Source of the DNA: Flaviflexus huanghaiensis
Lineage (GTDB): Bacteria; Actinomycetota; Actinomycetes; Actinomycetales; Actinomycetaceae
DNA: 64,000 nt
Direction: 5' to 3'
Assembly (NCBI RefSeq): GCF_014118685.1
Contig: NZ_JACFAK010000001.1
Coordinates: 248,001 to 312,000, forward strand
Positions 44,091-52,997 of this stretch are shown here, piece by piece. The translations under genes and the position numbers were made by a program. Below the pieces are notes generated by a model, which had not been told where the DNA came from, searched no databases, and worked only from the letters and a program-made list of their open reading frames with translations. The first letter of the stretch is position 1. The number at the start of each line of letters is the position of its first letter.

Positions 44091-46093
44091 GTTGCCCACA
44101 CTGCCAGCCGGGGGATTCACGCACGGCGACGATCGTCGATAGCCCCACCGTCCTTCTCGTCGGCAACCCGAACGTCGGCAAGTCGACCCTTTTCAATCGG
44201 CTGACACGGGCGAAGCAAGAGGTTCGCAACGCTCCGGGAACGACGGTCGAGCTGTCGACCGGAGGTTGGAGCATTGATGGGTCGAGCGTGACCGTCATCG
44301 ACTCACCAGGAACCTATTCGCTTCTCGCACGCTCTGCCGACGAAAAGTTTGTGACTGACCTCCTTACCGGTGGTGTAGCCGAGTATTCGCCGGATCTTGT
44401 CGTTGCTGTGCTCGATGCTGCTGCCCTCTCCCGCTCGCTTTACCTGCTTGGCCAGCTGTCCAAGGCTGGCCACCCTGTTGTCGTCGCGCTATCGATGGTC
44501 GACGTCGCCCGAGGCGAAAATGCTGAGGTCGACGCGAAGACAATGTCGGCGATTCTCGGTGTTCCCGTCGTCGAGATCAATCCGCGAAACGGCGAAGGTC
44601 TCGACGAGCTGACGGACGCTATTCGGACGGGCCTTCAGGTCAAGCCCCGCATCATCGGCCCCGATGCAAAGGCGTGCACGTGCGTGGAAGGGGGAGAGTG
44701 CTGCGAGCTGTCGACCACACCACCCTCGGACGCCGCGACACTTGCCGAGATTCTGGCTGATGCTGATGACGTCTTCACCTGGGTGGAGGTTGTCTCCTCG
44801 CGGGTCGGAGGGGAGCGCCCTCGGGTCGAGACGACGTTCTCTGACCGGGCGGATCGAATTCTTCTTCATCCGATCGCCGGCATCGCAGTCCTCCTTGGCG
44901 TGCTCTGGACACTGTTTGAGCTAACGACGAGCGTTGTCGCCCCCATTATGGAATGGACTGAGGGCTTTGTCGGTGGACCGGTGACCAGTGTTGCCAATGG
45001 GCTGATGGGCGCGGTCGGTCTCGGAGGAACGTGGGTCGAATCCCTCCTCCTCGACGGCGTGCTCGCGGGCATGGGCGTTGTTCTTTCGTTCGTCCCTCTC
45101 ATGTTCATCATGTTCTTCGCACTCGCCCTGCTCGAAGATTCCGGCTATCTAGCTCGCGCCGCGTTGCTCGCTGATCGGCTGATGAGGGCGATTGGACTGG
45201 ACGGCCGTGCCGTTCTTCCCCTTATCGTCGGGTTCGGTTGCAACGTGCCAGCGCTCGCGGCGACGAAGGGCCTCCCAAACTCCGCGCACCGTACCGTGAC
45301 GGCCCTGCTCATCCCGCTCACATCCTGTGCGGCACGGCTGACGGTCTATATCCTCATTGCCGCCACCTTCTTCCCCAATCATGCTGGCACGGTCGTGTTC
45401 GGCATGTATCTCGGCTCCGTCCTTCTCGTCATCGCCGGCGGTCTGCTACTCAAAGTCATCTTCAAAGACGAGTCGGTCGAGGACCCTCTCCTGCTCGTTC
45501 TACCGGCCTACCAGAAGCCGCGGGTCCTTACGGTGGCGACCTCGGCCGCGCGCCGCGCATATGCCTTCCTCAAGGGGGCTGGCGTCACCATCGTCGTCAT
45601 GCTCACTCTTATGTGGGGTCTCATGGCCATCCCCGTCTCGGGCGAACACGAGATCGGCGACGTCCCAGTGACGGACTCGCTCTACGCGGAGATCGCCGAG
45701 ACCGTCGCACCGGTCTTCGCTCCAGCAGGATTCGATGATTGGCACGCCTCAGCCGCTCTCATGACCGGTTTCGTTGCGAAAGAAACTGTCGTTGCGGCGC
45801 TGTCCCAGTCCTACCAAGTCGACGAGCCCGCCGAGAACTCCTATGAGGATGCCGAAGGTTCTGATCTCGGAGCTCGCATGCGGGCCGATTTCGATCGGAC
45901 GTCGGGCGGCCACGGCGGCGCAGCTGCCCTCGCCTTCCTCGCTTTCATCCTCGCTTATACTCCGTGCGTCGCGACGATTGCTGAGCAGCGCCGGCTCCTT
46001 GGGTGGAAGATGACGGCAGGCGCGTTCATCGGCCAGCTCGTCCTCGCGTGGCTACTAGCCGTTGCCGTTTTCCAGATTGGGGCACTGCTGTGA
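44087..46093 (+). CDS. feoB: Ferrous iron transporter B
   Basis: Inner-membrane Fe(II) importer with an N-terminal G-domain. G1 is GNPNVGKST, G3 DSPGTYSL, and the G4 position reads SMVD where many FeoBs have NMMD. A Cys-rich segment (CTCVEGGECCELS) lies between the G domain and the membrane part. The transmembrane region includes the GFGCNVPALAATKGL gate motif and MTGFVAKETVVAAL. 668 residues, typical. An MSCPHC start adds a possible metal-binding CxxC. Coupled by overlaps to feoA and to the next gene. Confidence 0.96.
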   Translation: MSCPHCQPGDSRTATIVDSPTVLLVGNPNVGKSTLFNRLTRAKQEVRNAPGTTVELSTGGWSIDGSSVTVIDSPGTYSLLARSADEKFVTDLLTGGVAEYSPDLVVAVLDAAALSRSLYLLGQLSKAGHPVVVALSMVDVARGENAEVDAKTMSAILGVPVVEINPRNGEGLDELTDAIRTGLQVKPRIIGPDAKACTCVEGGECCELSTTPPSDAATLAEILADADDVFTWVEVVSSRVGGERPRVETTFSDRADRILLHPIAGIAVLLGVLWTLFELTTSVVAPIMEWTEGFVGGPVTSVANGLMGAVGLGGTWVESLLLDGVLAGMGVVLSFVPLMFIMFFALALLEDSGYLARAALLADRLMRAIGLDGRAVLPLIVGFGCNVPALAATKGLPNSAHRTVTALLIPLTSCAARLTVYILIAATFFPNHAGTVVFGMYLGSVLLVIAGGLLLKVIFKDESVEDPLLLVLPAYQKPRVLTVATSAARRAYAFLKGAGVTIVVMLTLMWGLMAIPVSGEHEIGDVPVTDSLYAEIAETVAPVFAPAGFDDWHASAALMTGFVAKETVVAALSQSYQVDEPAENSYEDAEGSDLGARMRADFDRTSGGHGGAAALAFLAFILAYTPCVATIAEQRRLLGWKMTAGAFIGQLVLAWLLAVAVFQIGALL

Positions 46094-46317
46094 GATCACG
46101 GGTCCTGAGTTCGCTCACGAGGGGCGGCACGGTCGAGTCGATTGCCCGCACGGCCATGGTCGATCCCGAACTTGTTCGTATCGCCATCGACCACCGCGAG
46201 CGGCTTGGCTTAGCAGTCGACGATTGCGGTGGCGGCACCTGCGCGGCCCTCGATGAGGAGGCGTCGGTGCCCGTCGGGTGTCGAGGGTGCCCGCTCATGA
46301 GTGTCCGCAGGATGTAG
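46090..46317 (+). CDS. feoC: FeoC-like winged-helix protein with C-terminal cysteines
   Basis: A 75-residue protein starting at GTG 46090, overlapping the feoB stop by four bases. The first 45 residues look like a winged helix (LSSLTRGGTVESIARTAMVD, PELVRIAIDH). The tail contains CGGGTC then CRGC, four cysteines able to hold an Fe-S cluster or metal. Position and layout match FeoC, a proposed regulator of FeoB stability or Fe-S sensor, but sequence similarity across the family is low, so the name is an inference. Confidence 0.7.
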   Translation: MRSRVLSSLTRGGTVESIARTAMVDPELVRIAIDHRERLGLAVDDCGGGTCAALDEEASVPVGCRGCPLMSVRRM

Positions 46318-46357
46318 AGCCCGGTTGACGCAAATTCTCCTGTGACACACTTAGGCC

Positions 46358-49204
46358 ATGACGACGATCATGACAGCGGTAGACAGGCTTTCGGGGCTTC
46401 TCGAGGGGGAGGTAGAGAGCGGGACGCGACGCCGCGCCGAGTACTCGACTGATGCGTCGAACTATCGTGTCGTTCCCCAGATCGTTGCATTCCCTCGCTC
46501 GACAGAGGACATCGTTGCAGCCCAGACCTTCGCCCGCGACGAGGGCATGCCGCTGACGATCCGGGGCGGCGGAACGTCAGTCGCTGGAAACTCCATCGGC
46601 ACCGGTCTCGTCCTCGACCTGTCGCGCCACCTCGATCAGGTCATCTCGATCGACCCCGAAGCGCGCACTGCACGGGTCCAGCCGGGCACGATCCTCACGA
46701 CACTCCAACAGGAGGCCGCCCGGTACGGGCTGCGGTTCGGTCCGGATCCGTCGACGTCGAACCGGGCCACGATCGGCGGCATGATCGGCAACAATGCGTG
46801 CGGCCCACATGCTGTCGCGTGGGGCAAGACGTCCGAGAACGTTGTCAGTCTGGATGTCATAGACGGTCTGGGTCGGCAGTACACAGCGAGGAAGGGCACG
46901 CTAGTCCCCGGTCTTCATGAGCTCATCGACGCCAACCTCGCCCTGATCCGCACCCACTCGGGCCGATTCTCCCGGCAGGTGTCAGGCTACTCGCTCGAGC
47001 ATCTGCTTCCCGAGCACGGCCGTGACCTTGCCACGATGCTTGTCGGCAGTGAAGGCACGCTTGCGACGGTTCTCGAAGCAGAAGTCTCCCTTGTCCCGGT
47101 GACCTCGGGCGCGACTCTGCTTGTTCTCGGCTATGAGGACATGATTCGGGCGGCTGACGCCGTCCCACACATTCTTCCGCTCAAGCCCCACGCGGTCGAG
47201 GGACTCGATCGGCGTCTCGTCGACGTCGTTGAGCGCGCCCGCGGCGGAGTGCCTGCCCTGCCGGATGGTGGGGGATGGCTCATGGTTGAAGTCGGCGCCT
47301 TTCAGGGTGAGTCCGCCGATGTCGTGACTGACCGGATCCAGTCGATCATCGCCGTTGCCGGGACGGACTCCTACATGATCGCTCCGCAGGGACCGCAAGC
47401 CCAGGCCCTGTGGAAGATCCGTGCCGACGGGGCTGGTCTCGGTGGGCGCTCGCCACGCGGCCGCGAGGCATGGCCCGGGTGGGAGGACTCCGCGGTGCCT
47501 CCGGAAAGGCTCGGGGAATACCTGAGGGACATGACGGCAGTCATGGACCGGCATGATGTCGACGGAATTCTCTATGGCCACTTTGGCGACGGTTGTGTCC
47601 ACGTCCGTATCGATATGCCACTGTCCGACCCGACCGGGGTTCCGAAGACCCGAGCGTTCCTCGAAGACGCGGCGGACCTCGTTGTCTCTTACGGCGGCTC
47701 TCTGTCGGGAGAGCACGGCGACGGCCGGGCACGCTCCGAGCTACTTGAGCGGATGTACAGCCCGGACATGATGACACTCTTCGCGCAGGTGAAGAATCTG
47801 TTCGACCCGGGCAAGATCCTCAATCCGGGTATCATCGTCGACCCCGATCCGCTCGATGCGAATCTGCGCAGACCCTATGCGCGTCCAATTGTCGGCGGCG
47901 GTGTGAAGGGCGGCGGCTTCGCATACTCGGAGGATGGTGGGGATTTCACGACGGCCGTCCACCGGTGCACCGGTGTCGGCGCCTGCCGCGCCGATATCCC
48001 GGGCGGTTTCATGTGTCCCTCGTACCAGGCAACGAAGGATGAGAAAGACGTGACTCGCGGTCGCGCCCGTATCCTCGAAGAAGTCGCGAACGGTCGCCTC
48101 ATCGCCGACTGGGGTTCGGAAGAGGTCTTCGAATCCCTCGACCTCTGTCTCGCCTGTAAAGCGTGCTCGCGGGACTGCCCGAGCGGTGTCGACGTCGCGC
48201 GCTACAAGTCCGAGGTTCTTTACCGTGCGCACAAGGGGAAGATCCGACCCAAGCTTCATTATCTCCTTGGGATGCTCCCACGCTGGACCACCCTTGCGAC
48301 GCTCCTGCCGCCGGTCGCCGCGATCGCGAATCGAGTCATGCGGGTCGCCCCGATCAGAAAAACCGTCTTCACTGTCGCGGGAGTCGACCCGGACCGGACC
48401 ATGCCAGCACTCGCCACCGAGCGTTTTTCCCGGTGGGCGAAGAAGGCAGGTCTACCGAGTGCGGCGGAGAGCGAACACGCGAAGTACGTCATGCTGTGGG
48501 CCGATTCGTTCTCCGAAACTCTCGACACCGGCGGCGCCAAGAATATGGTGAGTGTTCTCGAGTCCGCAGGCTATACGGTCCTCGTCCCGAAGAAGCCCGT
48601 GTGCTGCGGCCTAACGTGGATTACGACCGGGCAGCTTGATGGTGCTCGCGCGCAACTGACTGAGCTACTCGCCGAGCTCGCACCTTTCGCTAAGAATGGC
48701 ATTCCAATCGTTGGAGTGGAGCCTTCGTGCACGGCAGTCCTGCGCGATGATCTTCCGGAGCTTCTGGCGGACGACCCGCGTAGCCACATCGTCGCAGAGA
48801 ACACGTACACGCTCGCTGAGCTCCTTCTCGCCCCGGCCCCGCTCGGCCCCGACAAGCTCATGCTTCCCGACCTCACTGGCACAACCGTTGTCGCCCAACC
48901 TCATTGCCACCACTACTCGGTCATGGGCTGGCGCACGGATGCTGAATTGCTCTCGCGCACCGGTGCGAACGTCGTCGAGCTCTCGGGCTGCTGCGGTATG
49001 GCTGGGAACTTTGGGATGGAGAAGGGCCACGCCGAGATCTCCCGCCAAGTCGCGGAGAATGCCCTCTTGCCGGCCCTCCGCGAGAATCCTGACGCCGTCT
49101 TCCTCGCCGACGGGTTCTCCTGCCGCACGCAGGCGGAGAGCCTCGCGGGCCGGGATGGGGTGCACCTCGCGTCACTGCTCTCCTCTGAGACAAAGCGAAG
49201 CTGA
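46358..49204 (+). CDS. FAD/4Fe-4S 2-hydroxyacid (D-lactate-type) dehydrogenase
   Basis: A 948-residue fusion. The N-terminal FAD-binding_4 domain (about 30-270) has TIRGGGTSVAGNSIG and IGGMIGNNACGPH; the FAD-oxidase C-terminal domain ends near 530 (GEHGDGRARSELL). Two ferredoxin-like cysteine clusters follow (CTGVGACRADIPGGFMCPS; CLACKACSRDCPSGVD), then two CCG domains (PVCCGLTW; ELSGCCGMAGNFG) as in heterodisulfide-reductase-like subunits. It likely oxidises D-lactate, glycolate or 2-hydroxyglutarate and passes electrons to quinone. TTGACG (46325-46330) precedes; there is no clear ribosome site before ATG 46358. Confidence 0.9.
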   Translation: MTTIMTAVDRLSGLLEGEVESGTRRRAEYSTDASNYRVVPQIVAFPRSTEDIVAAQTFARDEGMPLTIRGGGTSVAGNSIGTGLVLDLSRHLDQVISIDPEARTARVQPGTILTTLQQEAARYGLRFGPDPSTSNRATIGGMIGNNACGPHAVAWGKTSENVVSLDVIDGLGRQYTARKGTLVPGLHELIDANLALIRTHSGRFSRQVSGYSLEHLLPEHGRDLATMLVGSEGTLATVLEAEVSLVPVTSGATLLVLGYEDMIRAADAVPHILPLKPHAVEGLDRRLVDVVERARGGVPALPDGGGWLMVEVGAFQGESADVVTDRIQSIIAVAGTDSYMIAPQGPQAQALWKIRADGAGLGGRSPRGREAWPGWEDSAVPPERLGEYLRDMTAVMDRHDVDGILYGHFGDGCVHVRIDMPLSDPTGVPKTRAFLEDAADLVVSYGGSLSGEHGDGRARSELLERMYSPDMMTLFAQVKNLFDPGKILNPGIIVDPDPLDANLRRPYARPIVGGGVKGGGFAYSEDGGDFTTAVHRCTGVGACRADIPGGFMCPSYQATKDEKDVTRGRARILEEVANGRLIADWGSEEVFESLDLCLACKACSRDCPSGVDVARYKSEVLYRAHKGKIRPKLHYLLGMLPRWTTLATLLPPVAAIANRVMRVAPIRKTVFTVAGVDPDRTMPALATERFSRWAKKAGLPSAAESEHAKYVMLWADSFSETLDTGGAKNMVSVLESAGYTVLVPKKPVCCGLTWITTGQLDGARAQLTELLAELAPFAKNGIPIVGVEPSCTAVLRDDLPELLADDPRSHIVAENTYTLAELLLAPAPLGPDKLMLPDLTGTTVVAQPHCHHYSVMGWRTDAELLSRTGANVVELSGCCGMAGNFGMEKGHAEISRQVAENALLPALRENPDAVFLADGFSCRTQAESLAGRDGVHLASLLSSETKRS

Positions 49205-49258
49205 TGTACCCTGGATAGAGTCCTTCGTGAACGTTCTCAGTCTAAGAAAAGGTGACAT

Positions 49259-50731
49259 ATGCCCGTCTTCTCGCTGGATAACGGTCGGCTGAGTCCAGTC
49301 CGATCTTCTCTCTCTCACAATGACGAGGTTGTCCGCGAGACTCTCATGGCGGTGCGCGACCAAGTGGTCGAGCTTATCTATCGGCCGGTCTTTCCCGTCG
49401 CCTGGCTGACGGAGACGAGCAGAGGCCCCGGTCGCCACACATCGCTCGTTGCACTCGACCCCTCGAGCAGAACCGTGACCATTGATGTCGTCGAGAATCT
49501 CGACACCTGTGTGCTTATGGCCTCCCTGGCGAGAGCCTCTCGACACGAGGAGATTCCGAGCGCCGCACTGTCCGGCCTGTACCCCCGTGGTGTGGCGGCA
49601 TTCCGGAAAGACTGGCAGGAGTTCCTCGACGCGTGCCCAACGGGCCTTGAAGACCATCCTCGTCTTATCCTCCTTGCGGTCAGGGTTGAGGACGAGGTGC
49701 GGGCCGCGCTCGACACGCTCGTCGGAGCGAGCATCGAAGTCCACCGAATCGACCTTCACGATTCACGCACCGGCGTCCTTGTCTCTCTCGAGCAAGTCCG
49801 CCCGCACGAGGCATCCTTCCTCGCCATTGGCCGTGCCGTCCGTCGCGGTGAGCTGACAGCGCCCAGCTCGGACAGCACTGGGACCGCCGACAGCAGTCAA
49901 TCACCAGCCTTGCCCTCCCCAGGATCAGGTGGCACTCCTTCCGACCCGGCCGAGGCCGCGGAGCAGGCGGCTGATGGTGTGGTCTTCGTCAGTCGAGTGT
50001 CGGCCACAACGGCGGAAGAGATAGAGCCTGCCGATACCGCTATCCCAGCACGTCAGCCGTTTAGCGGTGATACCGACTCTGCGCCAATGCCGCGGCAGGC
50101 GAGTGAAGGAACCCTCGCCGACGAGGCGGACTCCTCGGCTGAGACAGATTCTGCAACCGATCTCGTAGCAGCAGCCGCCGACGAGCCTGAGGATAAGGCG
50201 AACGATTCGCAGGGCGTTCCGTCACCTACCCAGACGCAGTCTGATGCTGTCGGTAGCCCGGACACAGGCGAGAGTGATCCTGGTCCAGAGGCCGAGGGCG
50301 ATGTTGCGGGCGGTCGGACGATCCTCAGCGAGGATGCGATCTTTGCCGAGTCTCTTGGCCGTCCCCCTTCTCGGCATCGGAGCGCTCACGCCTCGAGTGA
50401 GGAGTTCTCCTTCCGTTCAGTTGGCTTCAGCGCTGACGGCAGCACGGTCGAGGCCAGCGATGACCTCGGCTCGGTCGCATGGCCCACGCGGGAGACAGAG
50501 CTTCAAAAGATCGTTGCTCGGCACGGTGAACAGCGGCTGACATTCAGGTCTTTGCGCCGCCGTGTCAATGCCTCTGCTGTTCTCGATGCGTCGGGTGAGA
50601 TCGTTCTCCAGAACGGCGAGCGCTTCACGGATCCAACAGAGGCGGCAAGCGCTGTCGCCGGGCGTCAGATGGACGGGTGGAAGAACTGGCGTACGCACGA
50701 GGGGCGCAGGCTTGGGGAGCTACGCTCCTGA
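49259..50731 (+). CDS. RAMA-domain protein with nuclease-like N-terminus and disordered linker
   Basis: A 490-residue soluble protein. The N-terminal ~190 residues resemble a restriction-endonuclease-like fold (SLVALDPSSRTVTIDVVENLD), with the catalytic Glu/Lys pattern apparently lost. An acidic low-complexity linker spans about 195-375. The C-terminal ~110 residues match the RAMA domain: RLTFRSLRRRVNASAVLDASG, EIVLQNGERFTDPTEAASAV, GRQMDGWKNWRTHEG. RAMA domains recognise modified or plain DNA in other contexts. AAAGGTG precedes ATG 49259. The stop overlaps the convergent hydrolase by 12 bases. Confidence 0.72.
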   Translation: MPVFSLDNGRLSPVRSSLSHNDEVVRETLMAVRDQVVELIYRPVFPVAWLTETSRGPGRHTSLVALDPSSRTVTIDVVENLDTCVLMASLARASRHEEIPSAALSGLYPRGVAAFRKDWQEFLDACPTGLEDHPRLILLAVRVEDEVRAALDTLVGASIEVHRIDLHDSRTGVLVSLEQVRPHEASFLAIGRAVRRGELTAPSSDSTGTADSSQSPALPSPGSGGTPSDPAEAAEQAADGVVFVSRVSATTAEEIEPADTAIPARQPFSGDTDSAPMPRQASEGTLADEADSSAETDSATDLVAAAADEPEDKANDSQGVPSPTQTQSDAVGSPDTGESDPGPEAEGDVAGGRTILSEDAIFAESLGRPPSRHRSAHASSEEFSFRSVGFSADGSTVEASDDLGSVAWPTRETELQKIVARHGEQRLTFRSLRRRVNASAVLDASGEIVLQNGERFTDPTEAASAVAGRQMDGWKNWRTHEGRRLGELRS

Positions 50732-51751
50732 TCGGGGCGACTGCACATACGTCCGCAGCCATCTCCTCATCTCCCCGAAGGCTCTCGTCCGCACCGATGC
50801 GCGGGACAGAGTGACGTCGTGGATGGCTCCCTCAAGTCGGACGAGAGTCGTGACTCGGCCGAGGTAGGGAACTCGCCGCCAGATCTGATCAACGTCAAGC
50901 ACCGTATCCGCTCCCCTCATCTCCGGCGACCACTTGTCTGAGAAGATCGTCTGGTTCGACGTGATGACGAATGTCGGGCAGGAGATGTCGAGGCCCTTGG
51001 AGACGAGGCTGTGGCCTTGAAGGATTGCGCTGAGCCAGCCGGCCCGGACCGGGGTCGATGGGGAACGCCGCCACTGATGGTTGAATGTCCATCCCGTCAC
51101 GAACGGGTCGCCGACGTCCTCGAATAGTTCGCCCTCGTCGCGCCACCCCGTGAGGAGTCGGTGGTAGAAGCCGGTGTCGGGCAGGGGCAGAATCACATCG
51201 GGAGAGATCTTCGCGAGCGAGTCGAACAACGGTGTGCCGAGTTGTCGCACAAGCGTCGCCCCCTGGAACTCGAGCCACGGCGCATTGAGAAGAAGTCCGG
51301 AGAGGGCGCCCGGGTGGCGGTCGGCCCACAGCGCGGCGGTCAGCCCGCCGGTGGAATGCCCGTAAAGGACGAGTGGCATGTTCCAGCCGTGCGCTTCATG
51401 AATGATGCCGAGGGCGGCGTGGATATCCTCGTCGTAATCCGAGAGGGACGTGATGAAACCGGGGGACTGGTGGTCTCGTTGCGAACGACCATACTTGCGC
51501 AGGTCGATGGCATAAAACGCACCGCCCGCCGCCGAAATAACACGAGCCAGCTCCACCTGGTAGAAGTAGTCGTTCCACCCGTGAATCGCTAGCATGACGA
51601 ATGTCGGCGCGGTCGGCGTCGATGATCGTGCTAAGGGATCTTCCGCGGGCACGTGTCGAACGATCGTCGTGACGACGGGTCCCTCATCATCATCGAGCAA
51701 CGGCAGCGTGACGGACTGGAAACCGGGACCAAGAACATCGGGTGACCACAT
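50720..51751 (-). CDS. Alpha/beta hydrolase (lysophospholipase/S33-type)
   Basis: A 343-residue hydrolase. The nucleophile elbow is LVLYGHSTGGLTA; the oxyanion region is MLAIHGWNDYFYQ; DLRKYGRS and a late GAIHDVTLSRASVR supply the remaining triad candidates. This set fits monoacylglycerol-lipase-like enzymes; substrate is unknown. It ends within the convergent RAMA gene and starts 12 bases after metX ends, so it is probably the third gene of the metY-metX unit. No signal peptide. Confidence 0.82.
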   Translation of the reverse strand: MWSPDVLGPGFQSVTLPLLDDDEGPVVTTIVRHVPAEDPLARSSTPTAPTFVMLAIHGWNDYFYQVELARVISAAGGAFYAIDLRKYGRSQRDHQSPGFITSLSDYDEDIHAALGIIHEAHGWNMPLVLYGHSTGGLTAALWADRHPGALSGLLLNAPWLEFQGATLVRQLGTPLFDSLAKISPDVILPLPDTGFYHRLLTGWRDEGELFEDVGDPFVTGWTFNHQWRRSPSTPVRAGWLSAILQGHSLVSKGLDISCPTFVITSNQTIFSDKWSPEMRGADTVLDVDQIWRRVPYLGRVTTLVRLEGAIHDVTLSRASVRTRAFGEMRRWLRTYVQSPRSGA

Positions 51752-51763
51752 GTGGTCATTGTG

Positions 51764-52996
51764 TCAGCTACGGAGCGTCGGTGACCGTCCTTGAAGAAAT
51801 TCCGACAAGATCGCCGTTACCTGGTCATCCTCCACGAGAAAACCATCATGGCCATGATCGGAATGAATTGTCACAAGCCCCTCGCACCCGGGCAATGCGT
51901 CGGCAAGCCGAGCCTGATCCGCGGGATGAAAGAGCCGATCCGTGTCGACCGAGACGACAAGTGCGCGTGCTGTCATGTTGCCGAGCACTTTGTCGACCCC
52001 GCCACGACCCCGGCCGATCGAGTGGGTGATCATCGTTTCGGTGAGCGTCAAGTACGAGTTCGCATCGAACCGTGCTGCGAGCTTATAGCCGTGGTAGTCG
52101 AGGTAGGACTGGACCGAGAACCGGCCGCCCATCAACGGGTCCTCGCCCTCCTGCGGTGTGCGGTCGAAGCGGGTATCGAGCTCGGTTGCACACCGATACG
52201 TCGTGTGGGCGATTGCTCGGGCAAGCCCGAGTCCGGCATGGGGACCGTTTCCGGCCGGAGCATCGTAATAGTCCCCGCCCCGCCACGCGGGATCTAGCTT
52301 GATCGCGAGCATTTGCTGGTGAGCATAGGCGATTTGCTCGGCCGTGGTCTCAGGGGCGGATACGAGCACAGCGAACTGCTCGACATGATCCGGATACGTC
52401 GCCGGCCATTCCATGACCCTGTGGCCGCCGGCCGATGCACCGGCGACAAGATGCCAGTACGGCACGCCTAGATGGTCCATGAGCGCCTTCTCGGTATGGA
52501 CCTGGTCACGCACCGTCAGGCGCGGGAAACGACGTGCCCACGGTTCACCGTCCGGATGACGGGAGGCGGGCCCAGTTGTGCCCTGGCAGCCGCCGAGGAC
52601 GTTCGGGACGACGACGAAGTACCGGTCGGTGTCGATCGCCTTACCGGGACCGACGATGCCGGGCCACCAGCCCTCGGTACCGTCCTCGCTACGCACGTGG
52701 GAGTCGCCGGTCAGCGCGTGACAGAGAAGGATCGCGTTCGAGCGGTCCTCATTGAGCTGCCCCCAGGTCTCGTACGCGACTGTCACCTCCAGCGACTCGC
52801 CGGATTCCAGAACTCGGGTGCCGAGGTCGACAAACTTCCGGTCACCGGGATCGTCTCCTTCCCGCCATGCGCCGCTGGCGGGAAGGAGACGAAGTCGCCT
52901 GTGCGGAAAGTAGCCCGTGTCAGCGTCCCGCACCGGTGCGGCATCGGTGATGCGTAGCGGGGGATGACCGACAAGGTACGCGGGCGACAGATCCAT
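51764..52996 (-). CDS. metX: Homoserine O-acetyltransferase
   Basis: Acetylates (or succinylates) homoserine in methionine synthesis. Family features in 410 residues: VTVAYETWGQLNEDRSNAILLCHALTGDSH, here seen as the AYETWG and CHALTG motifs; NVLGGCQGTTGP; and the final HSDHGHDGFLVE carrying the catalytic His. The nucleophile elbow reads GASAGGHRVMEW, whereas the usual form is GGSMGGM; the catalytic Ser is kept. The start (ATG 52996) is one base after the metY stop. Confidence 0.9.
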   Translation of the reverse strand: MDLSPAYLVGHPPLRITDAAPVRDADTGYFPHRRLRLLPASGAWREGDDPGDRKFVDLGTRVLESGESLEVTVAYETWGQLNEDRSNAILLCHALTGDSHVRSEDGTEGWWPGIVGPGKAIDTDRYFVVVPNVLGGCQGTTGPASRHPDGEPWARRFPRLTVRDQVHTEKALMDHLGVPYWHLVAGASAGGHRVMEWPATYPDHVEQFAVLVSAPETTAEQIAYAHQQMLAIKLDPAWRGGDYYDAPAGNGPHAGLGLARAIAHTTYRCATELDTRFDRTPQEGEDPLMGGRFSVQSYLDYHGYKLAARFDANSYLTLTETMITHSIGRGRGGVDKVLGNMTARALVVSVDTDRLFHPADQARLADALPGCEGLVTIHSDHGHDGFLVEDDQVTAILSEFLQGRSPTLRS

Positions 52997-52997
52997 A

